This document shows positions 51,072 to 60,854 of a DNA stretch of 64,000 bases, piece after piece. The first letter of the stretch is position 1. Every line of letters starts with the position of its first letter. A program made the translations under genes and the position numbers. Below the pieces are notes generated by a model. The model had not been told where the DNA came from. It saw only the letters and a list, made by a program, of their open reading frames with translations, and did no database searches. This stretch comes from Mycobacterium celatum (lineage in GTDB: Bacteria > Actinomycetota > Actinomycetes > Mycobacteriales > Mycobacteriaceae), in NCBI RefSeq assembly GCF_002101595.1, contig NZ_LQOM01000046.1:1-64000 (forward strand), written 5' to 3'.

Positions 51072-52440
51072 ATGCGTTCGGACAGCCGGGAAGAGATCGT
51101 CGAGGTCTTCGACGAACTCGACGCCTGTCTCAAACGCGCCCTGGACCTGTCCTTCGAGGTGTTGAGCACCCCGGAAGCTCTGGCCATGCTGGGCCGCTGC
51201 GAAACGCTGCGCCGCCGCCTTCCCGCCGTCGAGCATCCGTTGATCAACCAACTCGGTGCGCAGGCCGAGGAGGCCGAGCTGGGCGGCACGCTGCGCTTCG
51301 CGCTGGCCCAGCGGCTGCGCATCACCCCCGCCGAGGCCTCCCGGCGCATCCGCGAAGCCGAAGACCTCGGCGCACGCCGCGCGGTCACCGGCGAACCGTT
51401 AGAGCCGGTGTTGCCCGCGACCGCCGCCGCCCAGCGCGCCGGGCAGATCGGTCCCGGTCGTGTGGCGGTGATCCGCAGCTTCATGCACCGCCTGCCCGGG
51501 TTCGTCGACGCCGAAACCCGCCAGCACGCCGAAGCCCACCTGGCCGGGCTCGCCGCGCAGCATCGCCCCGATGACCTGGACAAGCTGGCCGACAAACTCA
51601 CCGACTGCCTCAACCCCGACGGTGATTTCAGCGACGACGACAGGGCCCGGCGACGCGGTCTGACGCTGGGCCGCCAACAGCCCGACGGCATGTCACAACT
51701 GAGCGGCTGGGTAACCCCCGAGCTGCGCGCCACCATGGAAGCGGTGTGGGCCAAGCTGGCCGCCCCCGGCATGTGCAACCTCGAAGACCCCGCCCCCGTG
51801 CTCGACGGGACACCCCCCGAGCAGACGGCCCAGCGCGACACCCGCGGGCCCGCGCAGCGCAACCACGACGCGCTGCTGGCCGCGTTGCGGGCGCTGCTGG
51901 CATCCGGAAACCTGGGTCAGCACAACGGGCTACCGGCCACCATCATCGTCACCGCCACCCTCAAAGAGCTCCAAGCCGGCACCGGTCACGGGCTCACCGC
52001 CGGCGGGACCCTGCTACCGATGTCCGATGTGATCCGGATCGCCTCCCACGCCCACCACTACTTGGCAATTTTCGATAAAGGCACAGCGCTGGCGCTGTAT
52101 CACACCAAACGCCTCGCCTCACCCGCCCAAAGAATTGTGTTGTACGCCAAAGATCGCGGCTGCACCTTCCCCAACGTGCCCGGTGCCCGGCTACCACTGC
52201 GAAGCCCACCACTGCACCCCGTATGCGAAATGCCGCACCACCGACGTCAACGACCTAGCGCTGGGCTGCGGCGGGCATCACCCGCTGGCCGAACAAGGCT
52301 GGACTACCCGCAAGAACGCGCGCGGCGACACCGAATGGATACCACCCCCACACCTCGACCACGGCCAACCCCGCACCAACAGATACCACCACCCCGACAA
52401 ACTCCTCCGCGACGACGACGACCAAGACGACGGACCTTAG
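51072..52440 (+). pseudogene. HNH endonuclease, DUF222/13E12 family, frameshifted
   Basis: Residues 1-367 read as a DUF222 domain ([13 protein letters not shown] to [21 protein letters not shown]). The HNH part ([15 protein letters not shown], then [14 protein letters not shown]) continues one frame over and ends with TAG at 52438-52440. An extra G at 52176 in AACGTGCCC (AACTGCCC is expected) explains the break. These 13E12-type proteins are multi-copy in mycobacteria. ATG 51072 lies six bases after TACTAT (51060-51065), so the mRNA is probably leaderless. The second half may be silent, or the shift may be a sequencing error. Confidence 0.78.
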
Positions 52441-52443
52441 CGC

Positions 52444-54222
52444 TTAACCCGTCTGGGTCGACGACCCGCCGAGTTGCCTCGCGGTGTTGACCAGCCCGAC
52501 CATGCTGAATGCCTGCGGCGTGTTGCCCACCAGCCGCTGGGCCGAAGTGTCGTACTCCTCGGACAGCAACCCGACATCGTTGCGCAGGCCCAGCAGTTTC
52601 TCGAATAGTTTGCGTGCCTCGTCGCGGCGCCCGATGCCGTGCAGCGCGTCGGCCAGCCAGAATGTGCACACCAGGAAGGTGCCCTCGGTGCCGGGCAGGC
52701 CGTCGCCGCCGCCGTCGGCTTCGGGGTCATAGCGCATCAAAAATCCGTCACTGGACAGCTCGCGTTGAACGGCCTCCACAGTTCCGACGATGCGGCGATC
52801 GGTCCATGGCAGAAAACCAACGCGGGGAATCAGCAGCAGTGCGGAATCGAGACCACGCGAGCCGTAGGACTGGGTGAAGGTCTGGCGATCGGCGTCATAA
52901 CCCTTTTCGCAGACGTCGGCGTGGATCCGCTCGCGCAAGTCGCGCCATCTGTCGACCGGCCCGTCCAGGCCTTGGGTTTCCACGGTGTGCACAGCGCGAT
53001 CGACTCCGGCCCAGGCCATCACCTTGGAATGCACGAAATGGCGTTGCGGGCCGCGGACTTCCCACAAGCTGGAATCGGGTTGGTCCCAATTGCTTTCGAG
53101 AAAATCCAGCAATGCCCGCTGAATGTCCCACGCCTCATCCACCGCCTGCATCCCGGTTTCGCGGGCCAGGTGCAGCCCGTCGAGGACCTCGCCATAGACG
53201 TCGAGCTGGAACTGGCCGGCGGCTTCGTTGCCGATGCGCACCGGCGCCGAGTCCTCGTAGCCGGACAGCCAGTCCAGGGTCAATTCGGGCAACCGGCGGG
53301 TGCCATCGACGCTGTACATGATTTGCAGCTTCGCCGGATCGCCGGCCACCGCCCGCACCAGCCAGTCCCGCCATGCCTGAGCCTCTTCGAGGTAGCCGGT
53401 GCCCAGCAGCGCCTGCAACGTGAAAGTGGCGTCGCGAAGCCAGCAGTATCGATAGTCCCAATTACGGATGCCGCCAAGGGATTCCGGCAACGACGTGGTG
53501 GCCGCAGCGGTGATTCCGCCGGTGGGGTCGTAGGTGAGCGCTTTCAGTGTGATCAGCGCGCGACGCACTGCGTCTTCCCACGGTCCCCGGTAAGTGCACT
53601 GGCTGATCCAGTCGGTCCAGAACTCCTCGGTGTCGTGCAGCGCGCGATCGGCTTGGGCCCGGACAGCGTCGGGGCGGTGCGACGACACGTGCGTCAGCAC
53701 GAACGGGACCTTTTCGCCTGCGGCAACGTCGAATTCGGCGACCGTCGACATGTGCTCGCCGTGCAGGTCGACGGGCGTGGTCAGACACAAGGTGTCCGGG
53801 CCGGCGATCGCGATTAGGCCTTCCTCGCTGCGGCGAATCCACGGCACCACGCTGCCGTAGTCGAATCTGATCACCAGGTCCATGCGCACGCGCACTCGCC
53901 CGGACAGCCCTTCGACCACCCGGACCACGTCGGCCGCCTCTCCGCGCGGCGGCATGAAATCGGTGACCCGCACCGACCCGTCGTCGGTGTCCCACTCGGT
54001 GTCCATGATCAGCGTGTCGCCGCGGTAGCCGCGCCGGGTGCACGGTCCGCCGGCGGCCGGCGCCAGGCGCCAATGGCCGGCGGACTCGTCGTGCAGCAGC
54101 GCGGCAAAGCACGAACCCGAGTCGAACCGGGGCAGACACAACCAGTCGATGCTGCCGTCGCGTCCCAAGAGGGCCGCGGTGTGCAGGTCGCCGAGCAGCG
54201 CGTAATCCTCGATTCGCGCCAT
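52444..54222 (-). CDS. glycoside hydrolase family 15 (trehalase/glucoamylase-like)
   Basis: A 592-residue protein: an N-terminal beta-sandwich (to about 210) and an (alpha/alpha)6 barrel. The sugar-site motif [14 protein letters not shown] (251-264), general acid Glu in SSLWEVRG (388) and base Glu in GLLSEEYD (about 555) are intact. Actinobacterial members act on trehalose (mycobacterial GH15 trehalase) or on alpha-glucans. No signal peptide is visible, so it is cytosolic. ATG 54222 overlaps the stop of the glucose dehydrogenase gene (ATGA), so the released glucose is probably oxidised by that partner. Confidence 0.87.
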   Translation of the reverse strand: MARIEDYALLGDLHTAALLGRDGSIDWLCLPRFDSGSCFAALLHDESAGHWRLAPAAGGPCTRRGYRGDTLIMDTEWDTDDGSVRVTDFMPPRGEAADVVRVVEGLSGRVRVRMDLVIRFDYGSVVPWIRRSEEGLIAIAGPDTLCLTTPVDLHGEHMSTVAEFDVAAGEKVPFVLTHVSSHRPDAVRAQADRALHDTEEFWTDWISQCTYRGPWEDAVRRALITLKALTYDPTGGITAAATTSLPESLGGIRNWDYRYCWLRDATFTLQALLGTGYLEEAQAWRDWLVRAVAGDPAKLQIMYSVDGTRRLPELTLDWLSGYEDSAPVRIGNEAAGQFQLDVYGEVLDGLHLARETGMQAVDEAWDIQRALLDFLESNWDQPDSSLWEVRGPQRHFVHSKVMAWAGVDRAVHTVETQGLDGPVDRWRDLRERIHADVCEKGYDADRQTFTQSYGSRGLDSALLLIPRVGFLPWTDRRIVGTVEAVQRELSSDGFLMRYDPEADGGGDGLPGTEGTFLVCTFWLADALHGIGRRDEARKLFEKLLGLRNDVGLLSEEYDTSAQRLVGNTPQAFSMVGLVNTARQLGGSSTQTG

Positions 54223-55268
54223 CAGAGTTCGATGATCACTTTGACGTCGCCGTCGGCCGGCTGGAATGCCTCGCCTGCCTTCTCCAGCGCAACCCGTCGG
54301 GTGATCAGGCCGTCGAGCCAGTCGTTGTCGGCGCGGGCCAGCACCTCGGCCCCCTGCTGGTAGTGGCGCAAGTTGGCGTTGACGGAGCCGACGACGACGT
54401 CGTTCTCCAGCACGATGTCGCGGTTCACCAGGCCGGCGTCGACGTTGATGGTGTGGCCGCCCGACGACACCCCGGTCAGGCAGGTGATGCCGTAGGTGTC
54501 GGTGTTCATCAGGGCGCCGAACACGACGCTGCCCACCCCGGTGGCTTCGATGACGACGTCGGGCCGCAACTTCTTGGCCACCGACTCGATGTCCTCATGG
54601 TGGTAGTTGGCACCCAGTGATTTCACCAGATCCGGCTTGGGACCGTCGGTCACCCGGTCCAGCACATGGGTGTCCAGCCCGCGCTGCACCCCGATCAGCG
54701 CCGCCAGCAACCCGATTGGCCCGGCACCGGTGATCAGCGCGCGTTTGGGTTCGAACCAGCCGCGAGCACCGATGCGCTCGACCTGCTCCCAGGCTTTGCA
54801 CACCACAGTGGTGGGCTCCAGCAGCATCCCCACGCGTTCCAGCGACGGGTCCAGTCGCACCGCGTAATCGGTTTCCACACACCAGGTTTGGCTGCCGTAG
54901 CCGTCGAGCTCCTTGATGCCGCGCTCGCGGTAGCGGCCGTTACGGCACATGTCGAACTCGCCGGCCGCACATGCCCCGCACGGTTCCGGGTCGGGGCGGC
55001 GCACCACGCCGACCACCAGATCACCGTCGCTGAACTTGCTCGACGCCGGCGCCTGCCGCACCCGCCCCAGCGACTCGTGACCAAGCACCAGGCGCGACGA
55101 GCCGGGCGGGGCCCAGCCGTATTCGCCGGACACGATCTCCTTGTCGGTGCCGCACACCCCCATCGCCACACCGTCGACCAGCATTTCGTTGTCCCCCGGG
55201 GTGGGGTCCGCCACGTCGGATACCCTCAGCGAGCCCTTTTGGCCAGGCTCTACCGTCAGCGCACGCAT
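54222..55268 (-). CDS. glucose 1-dehydrogenase, zinc-type medium-chain dehydrogenase
   Basis: A 348-residue enzyme with catalytic zinc residues in GVCGTDKEI and LGHESLGR, the structural-zinc Cys group (PEPCGACAAGEFDMCRNG), a Rossmann motif ITGAGPIGLLAA and the Glucose_dehyd_C-type tail. It oxidises D-glucose to gluconolactone with NAD(P). The start ATG 55268 follows AAGGAG. It is the first gene of a two-gene operon with the GH15 enzyme and is divergent from the diiron protein gene over a 50-base promoter gap. Confidence 0.87.
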   Translation of the reverse strand: MRALTVEPGQKGSLRVSDVADPTPGDNEMLVDGVAMGVCGTDKEIVSGEYGWAPPGSSRLVLGHESLGRVRQAPASSKFSDGDLVVGVVRRPDPEPCGACAAGEFDMCRNGRYRERGIKELDGYGSQTWCVETDYAVRLDPSLERVGMLLEPTTVVCKAWEQVERIGARGWFEPKRALITGAGPIGLLAALIGVQRGLDTHVLDRVTDGPKPDLVKSLGANYHHEDIESVAKKLRPDVVIEATGVGSVVFGALMNTDTYGITCLTGVSSGGHTINVDAGLVNRDIVLENDVVVGSVNANLRHYQQGAEVLARADNDWLDGLITRRVALEKAGEAFQPADGDVKVIIEL

Positions 55269-55283
55269 ACCAACTCCTTACCC

Positions 55284-55310
55284 GTTTGACGGGTGGCTAA
55301 TCGCGGGTAC
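55284..55310 (+). promoter_or_regulatory. SigF-type promoter of the diiron-protein gene
   Basis: GTTT (55284-55287), 17 bases, GGGTAC (55305-55310). This is a full match to the mycobacterial SigF pattern. The start codon GTG lies eight bases further on, so the mRNA would be leaderless. On the other strand GATT, 15 bases, GGGTAA could serve the glucose dehydrogenase gene, with one mismatch. Confidence 0.65.
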
Positions 55311-55318
55311 ACCCGTGC

Positions 55319-56335
55319 GTGACCCACACACAGATCACGCTGGAACCCCGGCTGCCGGCGGCGCATGGACCGTTGTCGATGGCCGTTCGCCGCAGCCTCA
55401 CCGAACCCGCACCGCGCGACCAGCTGGCGCGCATCGGTTCTTCCGTGCGGGAGTCGGATCCTTACGGACTGGACCTGCAGCTGGCCCTGTACATGTGCTA
55501 CGAGCTGCACTACCGCGGCTTCGCCGGTGTCGACCCGACCTGGGAATGGAATCCCGGGTTGCTGCACCTGCGCGGGCAGCTGGAGCGCGCCTTTTTGGCC
55601 GGTGTTCGCCGCGACGTCGGCCTTATCGATCCGGATCGCACCGCTGCGGACGAAATGGATGCGCTCTCAATCGAATCCGTCGACGGAACGGGCCCGTCCT
55701 ACTGGCTGCGCGACAACGGAACCTGGGGGCAGATGCGCGAGTACTTCGTGCACCGGTCGCTGTATCACCTCAAGGAGGGCGATCCACACGCCTGGGCGAT
55801 TCCGCGGCTGGTTGGCCAGGCCAAGGCGTCGTTCGTCGCGGTCGAATACGACGAGTACGGCGCCGGGCGCGGCGCGCGCGTACACCAGCAGCTGTTCGCC
55901 GACCTGCTGACCGCTGCCGGACTGGATGCGACGTACTTGGGTTATCTCGACGCGGTCCCGGCGGAATCGCTGGCCGTGGTGAACCTGATGTCGATGTTCG
56001 GCCTGCACCGCTGGTTGCGCGGCGCGGCGATCGGGCATTTCGCGGCGACGGAGATCACCTCGCCGCCGGGTTCGCGCCGGCTGGTAGAGGCGCTGCAGCG
56101 CCTGGGCGCGCCTGCGGAGTGCGTGGCGTTCTACAGCGAGCACGTCGAGGCCGACGCGGTGCACGAGCAGGTGGTGCGCCGCGACGTGGTAGGCGACCTG
56201 GTCGCCCGCGAACCACAGCTCAACGGCGACGTGGTGTTCGGGATCCGCGCCCACGCGATGATCGAAGACCGGCTCGGCGACGCGATGGTGACGGCGTGGA
56301 AAGCCGGTGAGTCCTCGCTACGACGCCCGCTTTAG
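55319..56335 (+). CDS. heme-oxygenase-like diiron (iron-containing redox) protein
   Basis: A 338-residue, all-helical protein of the 'iron-containing redox enzyme' group (haem_oxygenase_2-like fold). Probable metal ligands lie in CYELHYRGF, REYFVHRSLYHLKE, EYDEYGAGRGARVH and EHVEADAVHEQV, a spaced Glu/His/Asp pattern seen in heme-oxygenase-like diiron oxygenases. Such enzymes oxygenate amines or cleave C-C bonds; the substrate here is unknown. GTG 55319. The 3' end overlaps the convergent CDGSH gene by 18 bases. Confidence 0.78.
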   Translation: MTHTQITLEPRLPAAHGPLSMAVRRSLTEPAPRDQLARIGSSVRESDPYGLDLQLALYMCYELHYRGFAGVDPTWEWNPGLLHLRGQLERAFLAGVRRDVGLIDPDRTAADEMDALSIESVDGTGPSYWLRDNGTWGQMREYFVHRSLYHLKEGDPHAWAIPRLVGQAKASFVAVEYDEYGAGRGARVHQQLFADLLTAAGLDATYLGYLDAVPAESLAVVNLMSMFGLHRWLRGAAIGHFAATEITSPPGSRRLVEALQRLGAPAECVAFYSEHVEADAVHEQVVRRDVVGDLVAREPQLNGDVVFGIRAHAMIEDRLGDAMVTAWKAGESSLRRPL

Positions 56336-56509
56336 TCCGCGGCACCGCCGATGGCTGGTGTCGCACAGCGGATAGTTCTTGCTGCGCCGGCAGGTACACA
56401 CGGCGACCATGAAGCGGTCGGATTCGACGACGCTGCCGTCGGGCATCTCGATGCGCACCGGCCCGTCGATCAGGATCGGCCCGTTGGGAATGACCTGGAC
56501 GCGCGTCAT
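56318..56509 (-). CDS. CDGSH-type iron-sulphur protein
   Basis: A 63-residue protein with one CDGSH cluster motif, CTCRRSKNYPLCDTSH, which binds a 2Fe-2S cluster through three Cys and one His. The N-terminal half forms a short beta domain (IPNGPILIDGPVRIEM). A role as electron or cluster donor to the neighbouring diiron enzyme is inferred from position. ATG 56509 overlaps the methyltransferase stop (ATGA), so the two are co-translated. Confidence 0.88.
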   Translation of the reverse strand: MTRVQVIPNGPILIDGPVRIEMPDGSVVESDRFMVAVCTCRRSKNYPLCDTSHRRCRGLKRAS

Positions 56510-57204
56510 GGCTTGTCCGCCCTTATCACAACCAGCTGCTCATGCCGGCAACCGCGCGGGATGCGGCCGGTGTCCTCCAGCCAGCGGGCCCGCGCCGACA
56601 TAACGGGGCCGAACGGGATCCATTGGGTGGCAACGACTTCGGCATCCAAGCCGGTTGAACGCAACGTGTCAAGCGACTGTTCGACCCCCGAAAAGCGAGA
56701 GTGCACCAGCAGCATCGAGCCGCCGTCGCACAGCAGGCTGGACGCCGACTCGCACATCGGGTCCAGCACCAGCCTTCCGTCGACCCCGGCGTTCCACGCC
56801 CAGGCCGGCCCGGCAGCGCGCGGGATCGCTTCGCTGTTTCCGGCCGGCGGGGTGGGCACGTACGGCGGATTCGACATGATGACTTCGAACGGCCCGCACT
56901 CGAGCGCACCGATCCACGACCCCTCCCGCACGTCGACGTCGACGCCGGCGTGGAATGCATTGCCCTGTGAGCACCGCACGGCGCGGGGACAGATGTCGAA
57001 CGCGGTCACGCGGGCCGCGCCGAGTTCCGCAGCGGCGATCGCGATATAACCGCTGCCGGTACACAGATCCAGCACCCGGCGTCCAGGCACGAGTCCGGTG
57101 CGTTCCATGGTGTCGACGAGCAGTTGCGAGTCCTGTTGCGGCGGGTACACCCCATCGGCGGCCAGGGAATCCGTCACGGGCGGCGCCAGATACGAAGCGG
57201 TCAC
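56506..57204 (-). CDS. HemK/PrmC-like class I methyltransferase
   Basis: A 232-residue SAM-dependent methyltransferase. Motif I is VLDLCTGSGYIAIAAAE, the acidic motif II is ARVTAFDICP, and the catalytic NPPY (MSNPPYVPTPP) defines the HemK/PrmC/MTQ2 group that methylates amide nitrogens such as Gln. The usual N-terminal helical domain of PrmC is missing, as in MTQ2-type proteins, so the substrate is probably not release factor. GTG 57204 (VTASYLAPPVTD) is chosen; the frame to 57513 reads unrelated, basic residues. Confidence 0.82.
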   Translation of the reverse strand: MTASYLAPPVTDSLAADGVYPPQQDSQLLVDTMERTGLVPGRRVLDLCTGSGYIAIAAAELGAARVTAFDICPRAVRCSQGNAFHAGVDVDVREGSWIGALECGPFEVIMSNPPYVPTPPAGNSEAIPRAAGPAWAWNAGVDGRLVLDPMCESASSLLCDGGSMLLVHSRFSGVEQSLDTLRSTGLDAEVVATQWIPFGPVMSARARWLEDTGRIPRGCRHEQLVVIRADKP

Positions 57205-57255
57205 ATGGGCCCTTCCGACACGTCGCCGCGACGGTCGCGGCGCATGGCGTTTTCT

Positions 57256-57281
57256 ATGCCCGCAATCCGCCGGGTTGAAAC
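57256..57281 (-). promoter_or_regulatory. possible SigF-like promoter of the methyltransferase-CDGSH pair
   Basis: GTTT (57278-57281), 16 bases, GGGCAT (57256-57261) on the minus strand. The -10 deviates (GGGCAT for GGGTAT), so this is weaker than the other candidates. Confidence 0.3.
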
Positions 57282-57290
57282 AAGGCCGGA

Positions 57291-57848
57291 TCAGGCGCCG
57301 GTTGGCGCGTGGGCAAATTTCTCCACGATGGTCGAGCAAAACGCCGGCAGATCCGACGGTGAGCGACTGGAGATCAAATTCCCGTCGATGGCCACTTCCT
57401 CGTCGACGACGTTGGCGCCGGCGTTGCGCAGATCGGTGCGAATGCTCGGGTAGGAAGTGACCGTCCGCCCAGAAACCACACCGGCCTCGACCAGACTCCA
57501 CGGCCCGTGACAAATAGCGGCGACCGGCTTTCCGGACTCGACGAAGTCGCGCACGAACGAGATCGCCGAATCGTCCAGGCGCAGCTTGTCCGGGTTCACC
57601 GTGCCGCCGGGCAGCACCAACGCGTCGAAGTCGTCGACCGACACGTCGGACACCGCCCGGTCGACCGGGAACGTGCCCGCCGGCTCCAGATCGTGGTTGC
57701 GGGCCTGGATTTCACCGGTTTTCAGCGATACCAGCTCGGTCTGCGCGCCCGCCTCTTCCAGGGCTGCCCGGGGTTGTTCGAGTTCCACCTTCTCCACGCC
57801 GTCAGCGGCCAGGAAAGCAACTCTCTTGCCTTGCAGTTGGTTCGGCAT
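57291..57848 (-). CDS. PfpI/DJ-1-family protein
   Basis: A 185-residue class I glutamine-amidotransferase-like protein. The nucleophile elbow AICHGPWSL holds the reactive Cys, with LEQPRAALEEAG (Glu contact) and LVLPGGTVNPDKLR. Members are described as proteases, glyoxalase III or deglycases; the real activity is uncertain. It is a stress-linked family. ATG 57848 follows AAGGAG. Last gene of a four-gene operon. Confidence 0.87.
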   Translation of the reverse strand: MPNQLQGKRVAFLAADGVEKVELEQPRAALEEAGAQTELVSLKTGEIQARNHDLEPAGTFPVDRAVSDVSVDDFDALVLPGGTVNPDKLRLDDSAISFVRDFVESGKPVAAICHGPWSLVEAGVVSGRTVTSYPSIRTDLRNAGANVVDEEVAIDGNLISSRSPSDLPAFCSTIVEKFAHAPTGA

Positions 57849-57860
57849 TGCTTGCGCTCC

Positions 57861-59030
57861 TTAGGGTTTGAGGACGACCTTCGTGCAGTTGTCCCGCTTG
57901 TGCTTGAACATCTCGTAGCCGTGCGGCGCCTCGTCAAGCGGCAATCGGTGGCTGATCAAAAACGTCGGGTCGATTTCGTGATTGCGGATCCGCTCGAGCA
58001 GCGGCCGCATGTAGCGCTGCACATGGCATTGACCGGTCTTGAGCGTCAGTGACCGGTTCATGATCGCGCCGATCGGAAACTTGTCCATCAATCCGCCGTA
58101 GACCCCGATGATCGAAATCGTGCCGCCGTTGCGGCAACTCATCGCCGCTTCCCGAAGGGCATGCGGCCGTTCGGTTTCCAGTCGCGCCGCTTGTTTGACC
58201 CGGTCGTAGGTGTCGACCACCGTCGAGGAGTTGCGGGCCTCCAGGCCGACGGCGTCGATGCAGTGATCCGGCCCGCGCCCGGCGGTCATGTCGCGCAACT
58301 CGTCGAGCACCGATGTTTCGGCGAAGTTGACCGGCGTCGCCCCGACTTCCTCGGCCAGCTCCAACCGGTACGGAACCCTGTCTATCGCAATGACTTTCGA
58401 CGCACCCAACAGGTAGGCGCTGAGCATCGCGAACAACCCGACGGGGCCGGCGCCCCAGACGGCGACGACGTCGCCGGGGCTGATATCGCACATCTCCGCA
58501 CCCATGTAGCCGGTCGGCAGGATGTCCGACAGGAACAGCACCTGCTCGTCGGTGAGATCGTCGTCGATCTTGAGCGGTCCGACGTCGGCGAACGGCACTC
58601 GCGCGTATTCTGCTTGTCCGCCGGCGAAGCCGCCCAGCATGTGCGAATAGCCGAAAAGCCCTGCGGGAGAATGGCCCATCAGCTTCTCGGCGATTCCCGC
58701 GTTCGGGTTGGAGTTCTCGCACAGTGAATACAGTTCGTGTTCGCACGCCCAACAGGCGCCGCAGGCGATCGGAAACGGCACCACCACCCGGTCGCCGACC
58801 GCCAGATTCGTCACCGCCTTGCCGACTTCGACGACCTCGCCCATGAATTCGTGTCCCAGGATGTCGCCGTGCTTGACGGTCGGGATGTAGCCGTCGTAGA
58901 TGTGCAAGTCGGATCCGCAGATCGCGGTCGAGGTGATCTTCACGATCGCGTCGCGCTCGTTGAGGATCTGCGGATCGGGAACCGACTGCACTTCGACGCT
59001 GTTGCGTCCGGCCCATACGGTGGCCTTCAT
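57861..59030 (-). CDS. zinc-dependent alcohol dehydrogenase, glutathione-independent formaldehyde-dehydrogenase-like
   Basis: A 389-residue enzyme. Catalytic zinc residues lie in [13 protein letters not shown] and LGHEFMGEV, the structural-zinc loop in [15 protein letters not shown], and the NAD-binding motif is [11 protein letters not shown]. The long insert ([20 protein letters not shown]) and total length match the FdhA-like/FDH_like subgroup, which oxidises formaldehyde or other aldehydes. ATG 59030 overlaps the upstream stop (ATGA). Confidence 0.85.
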   Translation of the reverse strand: MKATVWAGRNSVEVQSVPDPQILNERDAIVKITSTAICGSDLHIYDGYIPTVKHGDILGHEFMGEVVEVGKAVTNLAVGDRVVVPFPIACGACWACEHELYSLCENSNPNAGIAEKLMGHSPAGLFGYSHMLGGFAGGQAEYARVPFADVGPLKIDDDLTDEQVLFLSDILPTGYMGAEMCDISPGDVVAVWGAGPVGLFAMLSAYLLGASKVIAIDRVPYRLELAEEVGATPVNFAETSVLDELRDMTAGRGPDHCIDAVGLEARNSSTVVDTYDRVKQAARLETERPHALREAAMSCRNGGTISIIGVYGGLMDKFPIGAIMNRSLTLKTGQCHVQRYMRPLLERIRNHEIDPTFLISHRLPLDEAPHGYEMFKHKRDNCTKVVLKP

Positions 59031-59848
59031 CCGTTGTTTCCCTTCGGCGCTGCGGTGCGCTGATGCATCTGTCTGATCGCGGAGGTGCCTTCCGGCGAGC
59101 CGTCCGAGCGCATGACCTGACCGGTTTCCAGGAACTGCTTGAAGCGGCGCAGGTCGTCGTTGACCTGCTGCTCGGGCGACTCGCCGAACAACGTCGCCGC
59201 CGCTTTGCCGAGCGCGCCGCCGGGCTGGCGGTAGCTGACCGTCACCCGCACCTCGGTGCCCCGGCCGCCCGGAGCGGGCGTGAATTCGACGCTGCCGCCG
59301 CTCTCGACGGGTGACCCCGGGACCGATTGCCAGGCTATGCGGCGGTTGGATTCGTCGTCGGTGACCTCCGCGTCGCGCATGAACGACGGCATCTTGTCCA
59401 AATCACGCCAGAACCGGTAGACCACCTCGGGTGGGCGGCCCACGGTGACCGCCGCGCGCAGCATGCGGTGCCGGGATCCGTTCGCGTGCCGACCGCCGTT
59501 GCGGGCGGTACGCAGCGCCGCATACAGGTCCGCCGCGCCGATCGCCGCGAGCGCGGCGGCCGACACCGCGGCGCGGCCGCGTCGGCCCCGACTACCGGCC
59601 GCCCCGACGCCCAGCAACGCCAGGTCCAGAGCGTCGCCCGCCACCCGGGTCCACACCAGCCGTTCCGGCCCGAACAGCAGCGCGGCGGCATGCCCGCATT
59701 CGCGCAGGCCCAACGCTCGGATCACCGGCCGGGACCGGCCGGTGTCGTCGACGCCCGCCAACGCGGCAACCTTGCCCGGCGCCAGCACTTCCGTCAGCCC
59801 GAGGCCCAGGCTGGCGCCGCCGAGCCCCTTGACCAGCGCGTCAGTCAT
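59027..59848 (-). CDS. SRPBCC/polyketide-cyclase-like protein with N-terminal membrane region
   Basis: A 273-residue protein. Residues 1-105 hold hydrophobic helices ([41 protein letters not shown]); residues 120-240 are a START/SRPBCC domain ([43 protein letters not shown]). It may bind a lipid or other hydrophobic ligand. ATG 59848 overlaps the LLM-protein stop by eight bases; GTG 59854 is an alternative. Confidence 0.78.
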   Translation of the reverse strand: MTDALVKGLGGASLGLGLTEVLAPGKVAALAGVDDTGRSRPVIRALGLRECGHAAALLFGPERLVWTRVAGDALDLALLGVGAAGSRGRRGRAAVSAAALAAIGAADLYAALRTARNGGRHANGSRHRMLRAAVTVGRPPEVVYRFWRDLDKMPSFMRDAEVTDDESNRRIAWQSVPGSPVESGGSVEFTPAPGGRGTEVRVTVSYRQPGGALGKAAATLFGESPEQQVNDDLRRFKQFLETGQVMRSDGSPEGTSAIRQMHQRTAAPKGNNG

Positions 59849-60845
59849 GATCACTTCGCGTGCCGGCCGCCGCCCTCAGCGCGTCGAGCAGTGGTTCGGC
59901 GGCTTCCTTGAAGAACAGGTCCTGCTCCTCGCCGCCGATCTGGATCAGCGCGATGTCGGTGAACCCGGCTTCCCAGTAGGGGCGGACCGCGTCGACGATC
60001 GCGTCCAGGTCCGGCCCGCACGGAATGCTCTCGGCGACGTCCTCCGGGCGGACGAACTGCGTCGCCGCGGCGAAACCGGCCGTGGTCGGCAGGTTGGCGT
60101 TGACGTGCCAGCCGCCGCCGAACCAGCGGAACTGGTCGTGGGCGCGCTGGACGGCGGCGTCGCGGTCGGGGTCCCAGCACACCGGCACCTGCCCGATCAC
60201 CCGGCCGCCGCCAGCCATGCCGGTGGCCTGCCGTGCGGAGTGCCATTCGTGGACGAGGTCGCCGTTGGGCTCCACCGCGGCCAAATGGTCGGCGAGCGTG
60301 GCGAACTTGGCGATCGACTTGGGGCCGGTCATCGACACCGCGATCCCGACCGGAACCTCCGGCAGGTCCCACAGCCGCGCCGAGTCCACCTGGTAGTAGT
60401 CGCCGCGCCAGTCCACCAACCCGCCGCCCAACAGGGCACGGATGACCTCGATCGCTTCACGCAGCATGTCCAGCCGCCGCGCGATCGCCGGCCAGCCCCG
60501 GCCGACGACGTGCTCGTTGAGGTTCTCGCCGCTGCCCAGCCCCAGCGTGAACCGGCCGTCGGCAAGGATCTGCACAGTCGCCGCCTGCTGCGCAACGACC
60601 ACCGGGTGATACCGCATCGTCGGGCAGGTCACATACGAGTACAGATCTACCCGTTCGGTGGCGTGTGCCACGGCGCCCAGCACGGCCCAGGCGTTGGGCG
60701 CATGTCCCTGCGCCGCCAGCCAGGGCGAGAAGTGGTCACTGCAGACCTCGAAGTCAAAACCCCGTCGTTCGGCCGAAACCGCGTTTCGGACAAGGTCTTT
60801 GGGGCCGTTCTGCTCTGTCATCAGGGTGTAGCCAAACCGCGTCAT
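59841..60845 (-). CDS. F420-dependent LLM-class oxidoreductase (glucose-6-phosphate-dehydrogenase-related family)
   Basis: A 334-residue TIM-barrel luciferase-like protein. FGYTLMTEQNGPKDL, CSDHFSPWL, the beta-strand GRFTLGLGSGENLNEH and the C-terminal DIALIQIGGEEQDLFF match the F420_G6P family that includes Fgd. The substrate-phosphate residues of true Fgd are not evident, so it should be seen as an F420 oxidoreductase of unknown substrate. First gene of the LLM-SRPBCC-FDH-PfpI operon, with ATG 60845 next to a SigF promoter. Confidence 0.83.
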   Translation of the reverse strand: MTRFGYTLMTEQNGPKDLVRNAVSAERRGFDFEVCSDHFSPWLAAQGHAPNAWAVLGAVAHATERVDLYSYVTCPTMRYHPVVVAQQAATVQILADGRFTLGLGSGENLNEHVVGRGWPAIARRLDMLREAIEVIRALLGGGLVDWRGDYYQVDSARLWDLPEVPVGIAVSMTGPKSIAKFATLADHLAAVEPNGDLVHEWHSARQATGMAGGGRVIGQVPVCWDPDRDAAVQRAHDQFRWFGGGWHVNANLPTTAGFAAATQFVRPEDVAESIPCGPDLDAIVDAVRPYWEAGFTDIALIQIGGEEQDLFFKEAAEPLLDALRAAAGTRSDHD

Positions 60846-60854
60846 AGCACACGG

